From Clostridiales bacterium (GTDB lineage Bacteria; Bacillota; Clostridia; Oscillospirales; Oscillospiraceae), in the NCBI GenBank assembly GCA_004558115.1, contig SFDT01000004.1, positions 3,716-67,715 of the forward strand: a stretch of DNA of 64,000 nt, in the 5' to 3' direction. The notes beneath the pieces are model-generated. The model did no database searches, was not told where the DNA came from, and was given only the letters and a program-made list of their open reading frames with translations. Below, one piece after another: positions 25,314 to 33,583 of this stretch. The translations under genes and the position numbers were made by a program. Every line of letters begins with the position of its first letter. The stretch's first letter is position 1.

Positions 25314-26015
25314 ATGAACAAGCGGAAAAAGGCGGCGGTGGCGGCGCTCACCACGGCCGCGGCGGCCGGCATGGTCACCGGCGCCCTGTTTGATACCCCG
25401 GCGGAGCTGATGAACGCGCCGGAACCGGACGCCGTGGTGGAGGTCCTGCCAGACGACGGGGACGGTACCGGGGCGGAGGAGACCCGGCGGACTGCGCCGG
25501 CCTCCCGGGTGAAAAACTGGATCTGGAGCCTGCCGGCGGCAGTGCGGCTGCTGGTGGGTGTGCCGCTGTGGGCACTTGGCTGGGTCTTGCTGTCGGCGCT
25601 GTCTCTCCTGTGGGGCGGCGCGGCGCCTGTGGTGGAACGGTTGCTCAGCTGGCTGTGCCTTTCCCTGGCGCTGCTGGCGGTATTTGCCGTTTCCGTGAAG
25701 GCAGCCCTGCCGGACCTGCCGCTGAAGGAGATCTTGCGGCCGGGAACCGTGGTGTTTATTCTGGCGGCGGCGCTGGTGCTGGGCCTTGCGGACCTGGTGC
25801 TGCCCACCGTGTGGCAGGGGTATGATGCCATAACGCAGTTGGTGTGGCGGGCAGGCGCCACGTGCCTGCTGGCCTTTGTGTGCTGTGCCGCCTTATCCCG
25901 CCACGGGACAAGCCCTGTGAACAAGGCGGACGCCGCACCGGAAAAGCCCCGGCGGACCGAGGTGGAACAGGTAGCCATGGCCCTGGCGGACAGCGTATGT
26001 CCCCCAAAACGCTGA
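25314..26015 (+). CDS. Hypothetical membrane protein
   Basis: A 233-aa protein from ATG 25314 after AAAGGGGGCGGTATC. A short lysine-rich start and hydrophobic segment (8-30) precede an acidic, low-complexity stretch (residues 35-65), then about five membrane helices between 75 and 200 and a charged tail. No family recognised. A strong terminator follows directly. Confidence 0.65.
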   Translation: MNKRKKAAVAALTTAAAAGMVTGALFDTPAELMNAPEPDAVVEVLPDDGDGTGAEETRRTAPASRVKNWIWSLPAAVRLLVGVPLWALGWVLLSALSLLWGGAAPVVERLLSWLCLSLALLAVFAVSVKAALPDLPLKEILRPGTVVFILAAALVLGLADLVLPTVWQGYDAITQLVWRAGATCLLAFVCCAALSRHGTSPVNKADAAPEKPRRTEVEQVAMALADSVCPPKR

Positions 26016-26021
26016 ATTTGG

Positions 26022-26050
26022 AAAGCGCCCTGGGAAACAGGGCGCTTTTT
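26022..26050 (+). terminator. Rho-independent terminator
   Basis: Stem AAAGCGCCCTG (26022-26032) / CAGGGCGCTTT (26038-26048), GGAAA loop, T-run. Confidence 0.92.
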
Positions 26051-26109
26051 GGTTGCCAGAGCCTGATGGGCGCGGTATACTGGAAATACCAATACGAAGG
26101 AGAACCATC

Positions 26110-26667
26110 ATGAAACAGCTTTTTAAAAAGAACTGGCTGGCGGGACTGCTGGCCCTGGTGCTGGCTTTGACGTTGACCGCCTGCGGCGGTACCCAAACGC
26201 CCCAGTCTCCGCAGCCGGCGGAGCAGGAAACGGCACAGCCGGCGGAGCAGACAGACCCGGCGGAGGAAACGCAGGCACCGGAGGAACCGCCGGAGTCCCA
26301 GGAAAGCGGGGAAGCGGCGCTGCCGGAGGACGGAGCCTACACCACAAAGGAGGATGTGGCCCTGTACCTGCATCTGTACGGCCATTTGCCTGATAACTTC
26401 ATCACGAAAAAAGAGGCACAAAAGCTGGGGTGGCCCGGCGGCTCCCTGGAGCCTTACGCACCGGGCAAATGCATCGGCGGCAGCCGTTTTGGAAACTATG
26501 AGGGTCTGCTGCCGGAGGCGGAGGGCCGCACCTACACGGAGTGCGACATCGACACGTTGGGGGCGGAGAGCCGGGGCGCCAAGCGCATCGTGTTTTCCAA
26601 TGACGGCCTTATCTATTATACGGAGGACCACTATGCCTCCTTTGAGCTGCTGTACGGGGAGGAATGA
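26110..26667 (+). CDS. Barnase-like secreted ribonuclease lipoprotein
   Basis: A 185-aa protein. A signal peptide ends in the lipobox LTAC with lipid-anchored C25; a Pro/Glu/Gln linker (28-72) follows; the rest (75-185) is a barnase-fold guanyl RNase. It aligns closely with barnase: ITKKEAQKLGW (K100 = barnase K27), APGKCIGGSRFGNYEG, ECDID (E144 = general base E73), R155 and R159 (R83/R87) and TEDHYASF (H174 = general acid H102). Barnase R59 is replaced by Y130. It is likely anchored on the outer face of the membrane, degrading RNA for nutrition or competition. The barstar gene follows by 2 nt. Confidence 0.92.
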   Translation: MKQLFKKNWLAGLLALVLALTLTACGGTQTPQSPQPAEQETAQPAEQTDPAEETQAPEEPPESQESGEAALPEDGAYTTKEDVALYLHLYGHLPDNFITKKEAQKLGWPGGSLEPYAPGKCIGGSRFGNYEGLLPEAEGRTYTECDIDTLGAESRGAKRIVFSNDGLIYYTEDHYASFELLYGEE

Positions 26668-26669
26668 CC

Positions 26670-26936
26670 ATGCGCATCGCGGTATTAGACGGGGACGCCA
26701 TCTCCACCCGGGAGGAGCTTCACGACGCCCTGGCCCGGGAATTGGCTTTGCCGGCGTTGTACGGCAGGAACCTGGACGCCCTGTATGACTGCCTGACGGA
26801 GCTGGGAGAGGAGACCGTCCTCCGGGTGACGCATCAGGAGGCACTGGCGGAAAAGCTAGGATCTGTGGCCCAGGGCCTTTTTCAGGTGCTGAAGGACGCG
26901 GAAATGGAAAATCCGTGGCTTCGGGTGGAGGTGTGA
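26670..26936 (+). CDS. Barstar-family ribonuclease inhibitor
   Basis: An 88-aa cytosolic protein. The barnase-binding helix YGRNLDALYDCL (31-42) keeps barstar's key D35 and D39 (here D36 and D40), with Tyr in place of W38. GGGGAGG is 7 nt before ATG 26670; an ATG at 26664 is too close to it. It protects the cell from the co-transcribed RNase before secretion. The Y130 change in the enzyme and the Trp-to-Tyr change here lie in the known barnase-barstar interface. Confidence 0.92.
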   Translation: MRIAVLDGDAISTREELHDALARELALPALYGRNLDALYDCLTELGEETVLRVTHQEALAEKLGSVAQGLFQVLKDAEMENPWLRVEV

Positions 26937-26944
26937 GGAACATT

Positions 26945-27607
26945 ATGGAGATCGAACGGAAATTCCTGGTGGAAACGCTGCCGGAGCATTTGGAGCAATA
27001 TCCCAAGCGGCGCATCCAGCAGGCGTATCTTTCCACGGACCCTGTGGTGCGGGTGCGCCGCAGCGGAGAGGAATATGTGCTCACCTGCAAGGGCCCCGGC
27101 TTCCTCAGCCGGGAGGAACAGGAGATGCCCCTGACAGCGGCGGCCTACGGCCGCCTGCTGGCCAAGGCGGACGGCACGGTCATCACCAAGGACCGCTGGC
27201 GCATCCCCTGCGGTCCTTATACCATTGAACTGGACGTATTCGCGCCGCCCTTCGCGCCGCTGGTAATGGCGGAGGTGGAATTCCCCACGGAGGCCGAAGC
27301 CCTGGCCTTTCAGCCGCCGGAGTGGTTCGGCAGAGAGGTCACACAGGATAGCGCCTATACCAACGCCGCCCTGAGCCGCCGCTGCGGAGAGGACGCGGTG
27401 CGCCCCGGCCGCTACCGCCATTTCAAGGGAAAGGAATACCGGGTGCTGTACACAGCCACCCACTCGGAGACCCTGGAGCCCATGGTGGTGTACCAGGCGC
27501 TGTACGGGGACCACGGCATCTGGGTGCGGCCGGCGGCCATGTGGAAGGAAGAGGTGACCCGGGACGGCGTCACGGCCCGGCGGTTCACCTATATCGGGGA
27601 GGAATGA
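26945..27607 (+). CDS. CYTH domain fused to DUF1653
   Basis: A 220-aa protein from ATG 26945. Residues 1-150 form a CYTH (triphosphate tunnel) domain: MEIERKFLV, RIQQAYLS, VRVRRSGEEYVLTCKG, ITKDRWRIP and MAEVEFPTEAEA. Residues 155-220 are DUF1653: RPGRYRHFKGKEYRVLYTA, MVVYQALYGD, GIWVRP and MWKEEV. CYTH enzymes cleave or bind triphosphorylated compounds (inorganic triphosphate, thiamine triphosphate, ATP). The fusion implies a linked but unknown role for DUF1653. It starts 8 nt after the barstar gene. Confidence 0.88.
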   Translation: MEIERKFLVETLPEHLEQYPKRRIQQAYLSTDPVVRVRRSGEEYVLTCKGPGFLSREEQEMPLTAAAYGRLLAKADGTVITKDRWRIPCGPYTIELDVFAPPFAPLVMAEVEFPTEAEALAFQPPEWFGREVTQDSAYTNAALSRRCGEDAVRPGRYRHFKGKEYRVLYTATHSETLEPMVVYQALYGDHGIWVRPAAMWKEEVTRDGVTARRFTYIGEE

Positions 27608-27613
27608 GAGAAA

Positions 27614-28342
27614 ATGCCGCTTTTCTTTTTTGCCATGCCGGGATTTTACATTCTGGCGGTCTACATCCTGGCGGCGGTGCTGCCGGCGTGGTTTTTGCTG
27701 CGCTACATCTACCGCCACGACACGGTGGAAAAGGAGCCCGCTGGTCTGCTGGCGTCGCTGCTGCTGATGGGGGTGGCCGCGGCTCTGTGCTCCGGTGTGC
27801 TGGAGGGACTGGGAGAGGCGGTGCTGTACCGCCTGGTGGACCCCGGCAGTCCGCTTTACACCGTCTTGCTGGCCTTTTTCGTGGTGGCTCTGGTGGAGGA
27901 GGGAACAAAGTTTTTGTTCCTGCACGCCAGGACCTGGCGGAACCCCAACTTCAACTACCGCTTTGACGGCATCGTCTACGCGGTGTTTGTCTCCCTGGGC
28001 TTTGCCGCCTTTGAAAATATTCAGTATGTGCTGCACTACGGCTTATCTGTGGCGCTGCCCCGGGCTATCTTTACCGTTCCGGGCCATATGTCCTTCGCGG
28101 TATTTATGGGATTATTCTATGGCAGGGCCAAGCTGTATGAGGCCTGGGGAGACCGGCGCCGGTGCCGGGGGAGCCTGATACGGGCCTATGGCACGTCGGT
28201 GCTGCTCCATGGCTTTTACGATGCCTGCGCCATGCGGGGCACCGGCATGGCCATGGTAGTGTTCCTGGTTTTCGTGGTGCTGATGTTCCGTTCCGCCTTC
28301 AAGCATGTGAAACAGGAGTCCTTTACGGATGAGCCTGTATGA
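27614..28342 (+). CDS. PrsW-family intramembrane metalloprotease
   Basis: A 242-aa multi-helix membrane protein. The family motifs occur in order: ALVEEGTKFLFL (EE pair), GFAAFENIQYVLHYG (E with H), PGHMSFAVFMGLFYG and SVLLHGFYDACAM (H with D). These residues are proposed metal ligands or catalytic residues in PrsW, which in B. subtilis starts anti-sigma factor RsiW cleavage. No sigma/anti-sigma pair lies nearby, so the substrate is unknown. A bidirectional terminator follows. Confidence 0.9.
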   Translation: MPLFFFAMPGFYILAVYILAAVLPAWFLLRYIYRHDTVEKEPAGLLASLLLMGVAAALCSGVLEGLGEAVLYRLVDPGSPLYTVLLAFFVVALVEEGTKFLFLHARTWRNPNFNYRFDGIVYAVFVSLGFAAFENIQYVLHYGLSVALPRAIFTVPGHMSFAVFMGLFYGRAKLYEAWGDRRRCRGSLIRAYGTSVLLHGFYDACAMRGTGMAMVVFLVFVVLMFRSAFKHVKQESFTDEPV

Positions 28343-28382
28343 AAATACCGCCGGGAAGCAGCTGCTTCCCGGCGGTATTTTT
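28343..28382. terminator. Bidirectional terminator overlapping a stop codon
   Basis: Long perfect stem (28343-28361 with about 28364-28382) between convergent genes; its 3' arm includes the stop of the minus-strand glycosyltransferase. Confidence 0.9.
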
Positions 28383-29733
28383 ATGAGAGTGCTTTTCGGA
28401 TATTGTCCTGGATCCGGCTGTTGAACTGAAAGCAGGCTTCTGCTTCTTCCTCTGTAAAGCCGGTCAGAAGCTCCTGCCGTATATCCCCCAGGGCACCGTC
28501 CAAATCTTCCGATATGGGCTCTGCCGCAGGCAGGAACGTGATGAGGAGCCGCTTTTTCTCCGGTTCATCCTTGCGGGCGGCTTCCTTTCTGGATTCTTCC
28601 CTGCGGGGGTCATCCAGCTTTATCAGCTCCCGGGAAGACAGCCGCTGCAAGGAAAGCGTGACACTGCTGCGGGACTGGTTCGTGAAGTCCGCCAGGTCCT
28701 TCCGGGAGGTGGAGGGACCCATCTGGGTCAGGTACAGCAGCAGCCGGGTGTCTTTCAAAGGCAGGTCGTGCTTCAAGGCCACCAGCTCCAGGTGGCGGTC
28801 CAGCATCTTCCGCAGGCGGAAACTGTCGTGGAGGGGACTGTCTCCCGCCAGAATATCCGGAGAGACCTGAAGCCGCTCGCTGCCAAGACGGGTGGAGCCG
28901 GGGAGAATGGTGGGAGGCACGGCGCCGTCTCCGGCGGCGTCCACCAGGAAGCGGTACACTTTCAGGCGGCTCTTTTCGTATTCTTCCTCGTCCAAAACCG
29001 TCTTAAAAAACCGCTGGTAATACTCAAAGACCGTCAGCTTCATCCGTACGGTTTTGGAGATGCTGAGACCCTGGCTGTTTACCAAAGATCCCTTGGTCTT
29101 CACATAGTAGTAAATGGGGACCTGGAGGGCATAGAACCGCTGGGCATGGCGGATGTACTCCAAATTGAACATGAAGTCCTCGCACCAGCTGATCTCCGGG
29201 TCCATCCGCAGGTGGTGGGCCTCCACGATCTCCCGGCGGTACAGCTTGTTCCAAAGAACGCCATAATAGAAATCCGCGGGATTTTCCATCATGTGGGCGG
29301 CGTATTCCTCCCGGGTGAGAACGGAGTCCTCGTCAATGTCCCCCTTGTGGGAAACCCGTTCTCCCACCACCCGGTAAAAATCCGAGATGACCAGGTCGCA
29401 CTGGTGGTCCTCCGCTGCCCGGACCAGAGATAGGGTGGCCTCCGGTGTGATCCAGTCATCGCTGTCCAAAAACTGGAGGTAGGTGCCCCGGGCCTGGGCA
29501 AGGGCCAGGTTCCGGGCGTTGGACACGCCGGCGTTTTCCTTGTGGAACACCCGGACCCGCTGGTCCCGGGCGGCGTAGCTGTCACACAGGCCGCCGGAGG
29601 AGTCCGTGCTGCCGTCATTGACCAGCAGCAGCTCGTAATCCTGATACGTCTGGTTCAAAATGCTGTCCACACAGCGGGCCAGGGTCTTTTCCGCATTGTA
29701 TATGGGAACGATGATACTGACAATCGGATGCAT
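28381..29733 (-). CDS. Glycosyltransferase family 2 fused to a MarR-like winged-helix domain
   Basis: A 450-aa protein. Residues 1-240 are a GT-A glycosyltransferase: VSIIVPIYNAEKTLARCVDSIL, LLLVNDGSTDSS, NAGVSNARNLAL and the DxD-type LDSDDW (90-94), with WCEDFMFN later. From about 315 to 405 the sequence reads as a MarR winged helix: LELVALKHDLPLKDTRLLLYLTQMGP, TSRKDLADFTNQSRSSVTLSLQRLSSRELIKLDD in two parts, a charged wing (376-394), then RLLITFLP. A long amphipathic helix closes the protein. The reading frame is continuous, so this is not two adjacent genes. Role unknown. Confidence 0.85.
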   Translation of the reverse strand: MHPIVSIIVPIYNAEKTLARCVDSILNQTYQDYELLLVNDGSTDSSGGLCDSYAARDQRVRVFHKENAGVSNARNLALAQARGTYLQFLDSDDWITPEATLSLVRAAEDHQCDLVISDFYRVVGERVSHKGDIDEDSVLTREEYAAHMMENPADFYYGVLWNKLYRREIVEAHHLRMDPEISWCEDFMFNLEYIRHAQRFYALQVPIYYYVKTKGSLVNSQGLSISKTVRMKLTVFEYYQRFFKTVLDEEEYEKSRLKVYRFLVDAAGDGAVPPTILPGSTRLGSERLQVSPDILAGDSPLHDSFRLRKMLDRHLELVALKHDLPLKDTRLLLYLTQMGPSTSRKDLADFTNQSRSSVTLSLQRLSSRELIKLDDPRREESRKEAARKDEPEKKRLLITFLPAAEPISEDLDGALGDIRQELLTGFTEEEAEACFQFNSRIQDNIRKALS

Positions 29734-29748
29734 GGCGGCCTCCTTTTT

Positions 29749-30351
29749 TCATGGACATTGGGGACGGGCGGGACTTGTGGGGAGAAGGGCGTCCAGGGTT
29801 TCGGCAATGTGCCGGGCAAAGACCTTGTGGCCGTCCTCTGAAAAATGGACGCCATCAAAGGTCAGACCGATCTCCCAGCGTTCGGCATCGGCAAAGGCGC
29901 AGCCCAGCTTTCCCGCCAGAGCCTCGTAGCAGCCAGCCAGCCGGGCGGATTCGGTAAGCAGGCGCTCCTCGGTCACCCAGGAGCCCGGCACCATAGCCGG
30001 CGGGGAGATAAGCAAGGTCCGGGGATGGGCCAGAGCGGTGAGAAAGGCCTCCATCCGGGCGGCCACATGCTCGGCGGTAAAGCCGGGGCGGCAGAGCAGG
30101 TCGTTGCTGCCCAGCATGACTGCGAACACATCCGGGCCAGCCTGCCGCAGCAGCTCCCGGACCTCCTCCCATTGGCGGGGCTGGGTGGGGATCTCCCGGC
30201 CGTTTTGGCCGCAGCAGGTCACGGACCAGTCCGACGTACCGTCCAAAATGCCGGTCCAGCGGATGTCCTTGGCGTAGCGGTCACCTAAAAAGGAACGGGG
30301 GTCGTAGCCGTATGTATTGGAATCTCCATAGCAGAGTACGGTTCGGGACAT
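29749..30351 (-). CDS. SGNH/GDSL-family hydrolase (arylesterase-like)
   Basis: A 200-aa protein beginning RTVLCYGDSNTYGYDP, the GDSL nucleophile block (S11), with VMLGSNDLL (block III N) and DGVHFSEDGHKVFA (catalytic D and H). No signal peptide is seen, so it is probably a cytosolic esterase or acyl hydrolase. It lies 15 nt upstream of the glycosyltransferase fusion on the same strand and may share its transcript. Confidence 0.92.
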   Translation of the reverse strand: MSRTVLCYGDSNTYGYDPRSFLGDRYAKDIRWTGILDGTSDWSVTCCGQNGREIPTQPRQWEEVRELLRQAGPDVFAVMLGSNDLLCRPGFTAEHVAARMEAFLTALAHPRTLLISPPAMVPGSWVTEERLLTESARLAGCYEALAGKLGCAFADAERWEIGLTFDGVHFSEDGHKVFARHIAETLDALLPTSPARPQCP

Positions 30352-30502
30352 GATAATTTCCTCCTATCTGCGGTATTAAAGCTCCGGCGGGATCGAAGCA
30401 TCAGAAAATGCGGAGCGCAAACAGCTTTCTCAGCAGCCGGAGAGCTGGAAAAAGCGGTAAGCACTTGCCTGGTGCTGCCGGAGTGGGAAACCATAAGGGA
30501 AA

Positions 30503-30527
30503 CCGCCGCGGAAGATGACCGCGGCGG
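30503..30527 (-). terminator. Hairpin after the ribokinase gene
   Basis: Stem CCGCCGCGG (30503-30511) / CCGCGGCGG (30519-30527); on the minus strand it is followed only by TTTCCC, so termination efficiency is uncertain. The rest of the gap 30352-30502 holds the upstream region of the SGNH gene, without a clear promoter. Confidence 0.6.
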
Positions 30528-30532
30528 CTGCT

Positions 30533-31549
30533 TTATGCGTTCAGCGTGTCCAGCAGGGACAGGTCAAAGCCGTCGTAATTCCGCTGCCGCAGCAGGGCCA
30601 CCACCTCGTCCAGCGTGGGCAGAGAGGGCATGGCTCCCATCCGGGACACGGTGATGGCGGCGGTGTGGCTGGCGAAGGCCAGTGCCTCCCGCTGGGGCAG
30701 CCCCACGGTCAGGCCCACAGACAGAGCGCCCACAAAGGAGTCACCGGCGGCGGTGGGGTCCGCCACATGGTCCATGTGGACACAGGGGATGTACTGGATG
30801 GAGCCGGCGTCCACCACGGCGGAGCCCTGTCCGCCCAGGGTGATGATGACGTTCTCCACCCCCTTGGCCCACAAAGCCGTGGCGATGGCCTGGAGGTCAG
30901 ACTCCTTCAAAAGGCCGTTTTCCTCTGTCCGCAGGGGCAGGCCGGTCTCCATGGAGGCCTCCTGCTCGTTGGGGGTCAGGTAAGTGACAAGGCTCAATAG
31001 TTCGTCATCCAAGTCGGTGGCAGGGGCGGGATTCAGCATCACCGGTACGCCGGCTGCCTTGGCCCAGCCGGCCACGGCGCGATTCACCTCGATGGGGACC
31101 TCCAGCTGTAACAGCACCATGTCATAGGAGCTGATCTCCTCCCGGATCCATTCCACCTCCCCCACGGTCAGCGTCCGGTTGGCGCCGGGAATGACCACGA
31201 TGCGGTTTTGAGCGGTGTGCTCCGTCACCTCCAGAGTCACATGGCCCACGCCGGAGCTGATGCCCTGACGCACCAGCACATGGCTCACATCCACGCCGGC
31301 CTGGCGGGGTGTCTCCAGCAGGGTTTGACCGAACAGGTCATCCCCCACGCAGCCCATCATGGTGACGTCCGCTCCCAGGCGGGCACATTGGAGGGCTTGG
31401 TTGGCGCCCTTGCCGCCGGGAGCCATATGGAAGGATTTTCCGTATACGGTCTGGGCGGAGGCGGGGATCTTTTCCGTAGTGGCGATAACGTCCATGACAA
31501 AGCTGCCGACGACTAAAATACGAGGTCTTGTATGATGCATGATGTCCAT
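30533..31549 (-). CDS. rbsK: Ribokinase (PfkB family)
   Basis: A 338-aa sugar kinase. The N-terminal PfkB signature is GGKGANQALQCARLGADVTMMG; the substrate and ATP sites are LTPNEQEAS and the C-terminal DPTAAGDSFVGAL with the catalytic base D in AAGD. It phosphorylates D-ribose to ribose 5-phosphate, which feeds PRPP and so the adjacent purine operon, though it has its own promoter. No ribose transporter is adjacent. Start ATG 31549 follows CAGGAG; ATG 31540 is also possible. Confidence 0.88.
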   Translation of the reverse strand: MDIMHHTRPRILVVGSFVMDVIATTEKIPASAQTVYGKSFHMAPGGKGANQALQCARLGADVTMMGCVGDDLFGQTLLETPRQAGVDVSHVLVRQGISSGVGHVTLEVTEHTAQNRIVVIPGANRTLTVGEVEWIREEISSYDMVLLQLEVPIEVNRAVAGWAKAAGVPVMLNPAPATDLDDELLSLVTYLTPNEQEASMETGLPLRTEENGLLKESDLQAIATALWAKGVENVIITLGGQGSAVVDAGSIQYIPCVHMDHVADPTAAGDSFVGALSVGLTVGLPQREALAFASHTAAITVSRMGAMPSLPTLDEVVALLRQRNYDGFDLSLLDTLNA

Positions 31550-31578
31550 TAGCTCCTGTTTTGAGTAGGGTAAGTTTT

Positions 31579-31606
31579 ATTATAGGACATTGCTGGAAAA
31601 ATACAA
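31579..31606 (-). promoter_or_regulatory. Putative ribokinase promoter
   Basis: Minus-strand TTGTAT (31601-31606) and TATAAT (31579-31584), 16-nt spacing, TSS about 25 nt before the start codon. Confidence 0.6.
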
Positions 31607-31751
31607 GACCTTTTAGAAAAGTTAAAAGAAAAACGATTAAATAGAGAGAAATTCAGAGGGAAAATTTACCTGGAGCTGGGACGGTCAAGACTATTCAACT
31701 GTCTGGTTGCAAAAGCCAAAACGGAAGGTTTGAATTTTTTATGATAAAAAT

Positions 31752-31779
31752 TCGGAGCAGTCCAAAAGGACTGCTCCGA
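31752..31779 (-). terminator. Terminator of the purine/guaB operon
   Basis: Perfect 12-bp stem (31752-31763 with 31768-31779), four-nt loop, then ATTTTTATC on the minus strand. It lies beyond the duplicated guaB tail. Confidence 0.9.
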
Positions 31780-31794
31780 GTCAGGAAAGTGTTT

Positions 31795-31851
31795 TCAGCT
31801 GCGGTTGCCGGAGTTGGTGGTATCCTTCAGCAGCACATCATGTGCGCCGCC
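31795..31851 (-). repeat. Truncated duplicate of the guaB 3' end
   Basis: These 57 nt match 32000-32056 at all but two positions and encode the last 18 residues of guaB including the stop (ending DTTNSGNRS). They sit 205 nt downstream of the functional end, directly before the operon terminator. This is probably the original gene end, displaced by the insert at 31852-31999. Confidence 0.9.
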
Positions 31852-31999
31852 GCACCCCACGGGACAAGTCCCGCGGGGACCCCGCATGGGACTCAAATGG
31901 CCGGGCAAAGCCCGTCCATTTCAAGGTTTTGCCAAGGCAAAACGCTTGGACGCGCAGACGCGCGGGACGTGGAAGGCGGAGCTGGTGTCAAAAGGGTGC
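31852..31999. repeat. Palindrome-rich insert between the two guaB tail copies
   Basis: About 148 nt made of successive short palindromes: GGGACAAGTCCC (31861-31872), GCGGGGACCCCGC (31873-31885), an imperfect one at 31897-31919 and GTTTTGCCAAGGCAAAAC (31926-31943). There is no open frame of note. It looks like a small non-coding repeat element or the scar of one. Confidence 0.6.
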
Positions 32000-33511
32000 T
32001 CAGCTGCGGTTGCCGGAGTTGGTGGTATCCTTCAGCAGCACATCGTGCGCGCCGCCTTCCACGATGGAAACAGAGGACACCAGGGTCAGCTTGGCCTTCT
32101 CCCGCAGTTCGGGGATGGTCAGAGCGCCGCAGTTGCACATGGTGGAGCGAACTTTCGCCAGGGTGGTGGCCATGCCGTCGGACAGAGCGCCGGCATAGGG
32201 AACGTAAGAATCCACGCCTTCCTCAAAGCTCAGCTTCGCGGCGCCGCCCAGGTCGTAGCGCTGCCAGTTGCGGGCACGGGCGCTGCCCTCGCCCCAGTAT
32301 TCCTTCATATAGCTGCCGCCGATGAGGACCTTGCTGGTGGGGGACTCGTCAAACCGGGAGAAGTAGCGGCCCAGCATACAGAAGTCCGCGCCCATGGCCA
32401 GGGCTAGAGTGATATGGTAATCCTGCACGATGCCGCCGTCGGCGCAGATGGGCACATACACGCCGGTCTCCTCAAAGTACTTGTCCCGCTCCTGGGCCAC
32501 GTCGATGACGGCGGTGGCCTGGCCGCGGCCGATGCCCTTGGTCTCCCGGGTGATGCAGATGGAGCCGCCGCCGATACCGATTTTCACGAAGTCGGCGCCG
32601 GCATCCGCCAGGAAGCGGAAGCCCTCGCCGTCCACCACGTTGCCGGCGCCCACTTTCACGGTGTCGCCGTAGTGATCCCGGATCCACTTCAGGGTGCGGG
32701 CCTGCCACTCGGAATAGCCCTCGGAGGAGTCAATGACCAGCACATCCACGCCGGCCTCCACCAGGGCGGGGACCCGCTCGGCATAGTCCCGGGTGTTGAT
32801 GCCGGCGCCCACCACATAGCGCTTCTGGGAATCCAGCAGCTCCAGAGGGTTGCCCTTGTGGGAGTCATAGTCCTTACGGAACACGAAGCTCACCAGATGG
32901 CCGTCATCGGAGACAATGGGCAGGGCGTTGAGCTTGTGGTCCCAGATAATGTCGTTGGCTGCTTTCAAACTGGTGCCCTCGGGAGCGGAGATGACTTTCT
33001 CCACGGGGGTCATAAACTGGCTGACGGGGGTGGAGGGGTCCATGCGGCTGACCCGGTAGTCACGGCTGGTGACCAGGCCCAGCAGCTTGCCGGTACCGGT
33101 GCCGTCATCGGTGACGGCCATGGTGGAATGGCCGGTGCGCTCCTTCAAAGCCAGCACATCCGCCAGGGTGTCACCCAGGCGCAGGTTGGAGTCGCTGAAT
33201 ACAAAGCCGGCCTTGTAGTTTTTGACCTTACGGACCATTTCGGCCTGCTGGTCAATGGGCTGGGAGACATAGATGAAAGCGATGCCGCCCTCCTTGGCCA
33301 GAGCGATGCCCATCTTCTCACCGGAGACAGACTGCATGACGGCGGAGACCATGGGGACGTTCATGGTCAGGGGGCACTCCTCGCCCTTTTTGAACTTCAC
33401 CACCGGGGTCTTGAGAGAGACGTTGGCAGGGATGCACTCGGAGGAGGAGTAACCGGGAACCAGCAGATATTCACTGAAGGTATGAGAAGGTTCCTTGAAA
33501 AAATACGCCAT
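32000..33511 (-). CDS. guaB: IMP dehydrogenase
   Basis: A 503-aa enzyme that oxidises IMP to XMP, the first step to GMP. The catalytic loop is [12 protein letters not shown] with C319; the CBS pair occupies about 105-225 ([31 protein letters not shown]), and CADGGI and [11 protein letters not shown] are phosphate-binding and flap regions. ATG 33511 follows TGAGGTGG at 5 nt; GTG 33520 is in frame but lacks spacing. It is the last gene of the purine operon, 72 nt after purL, and its 3' tail is duplicated downstream. Confidence 0.95.
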   Translation of the reverse strand: MAYFFKEPSHTFSEYLLVPGYSSSECIPANVSLKTPVVKFKKGEECPLTMNVPMVSAVMQSVSGEKMGIALAKEGGIAFIYVSQPIDQQAEMVRKVKNYKAGFVFSDSNLRLGDTLADVLALKERTGHSTMAVTDDGTGTGKLLGLVTSRDYRVSRMDPSTPVSQFMTPVEKVISAPEGTSLKAANDIIWDHKLNALPIVSDDGHLVSFVFRKDYDSHKGNPLELLDSQKRYVVGAGINTRDYAERVPALVEAGVDVLVIDSSEGYSEWQARTLKWIRDHYGDTVKVGAGNVVDGEGFRFLADAGADFVKIGIGGGSICITRETKGIGRGQATAVIDVAQERDKYFEETGVYVPICADGGIVQDYHITLALAMGADFCMLGRYFSRFDESPTSKVLIGGSYMKEYWGEGSARARNWQRYDLGGAAKLSFEEGVDSYVPYAGALSDGMATTLAKVRSTMCNCGALTIPELREKAKLTLVSSVSIVEGGAHDVLLKDTTNSGNRS

Positions 33512-33583
33512 TGGGGCCACCTCATTTCAAAGTATTCTGAAAAGTATTTTTACTATGTTACCACAAATATGCGGAAAAGCAAC

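Noticed and set aside
26664..26669. ATG at 26664 as the barstar start
   Set aside because: It overlaps the upstream stop and is only one base from the ribosome binding site; ATG 26670 has normal spacing.
31968..32063. 12-bp inverted repeat CGTGGAAGGCGG / CCGCCTTCCACG
   Set aside because: One arm is inside guaB coding sequence; it may be a rearrangement trace but is too short to interpret alone.
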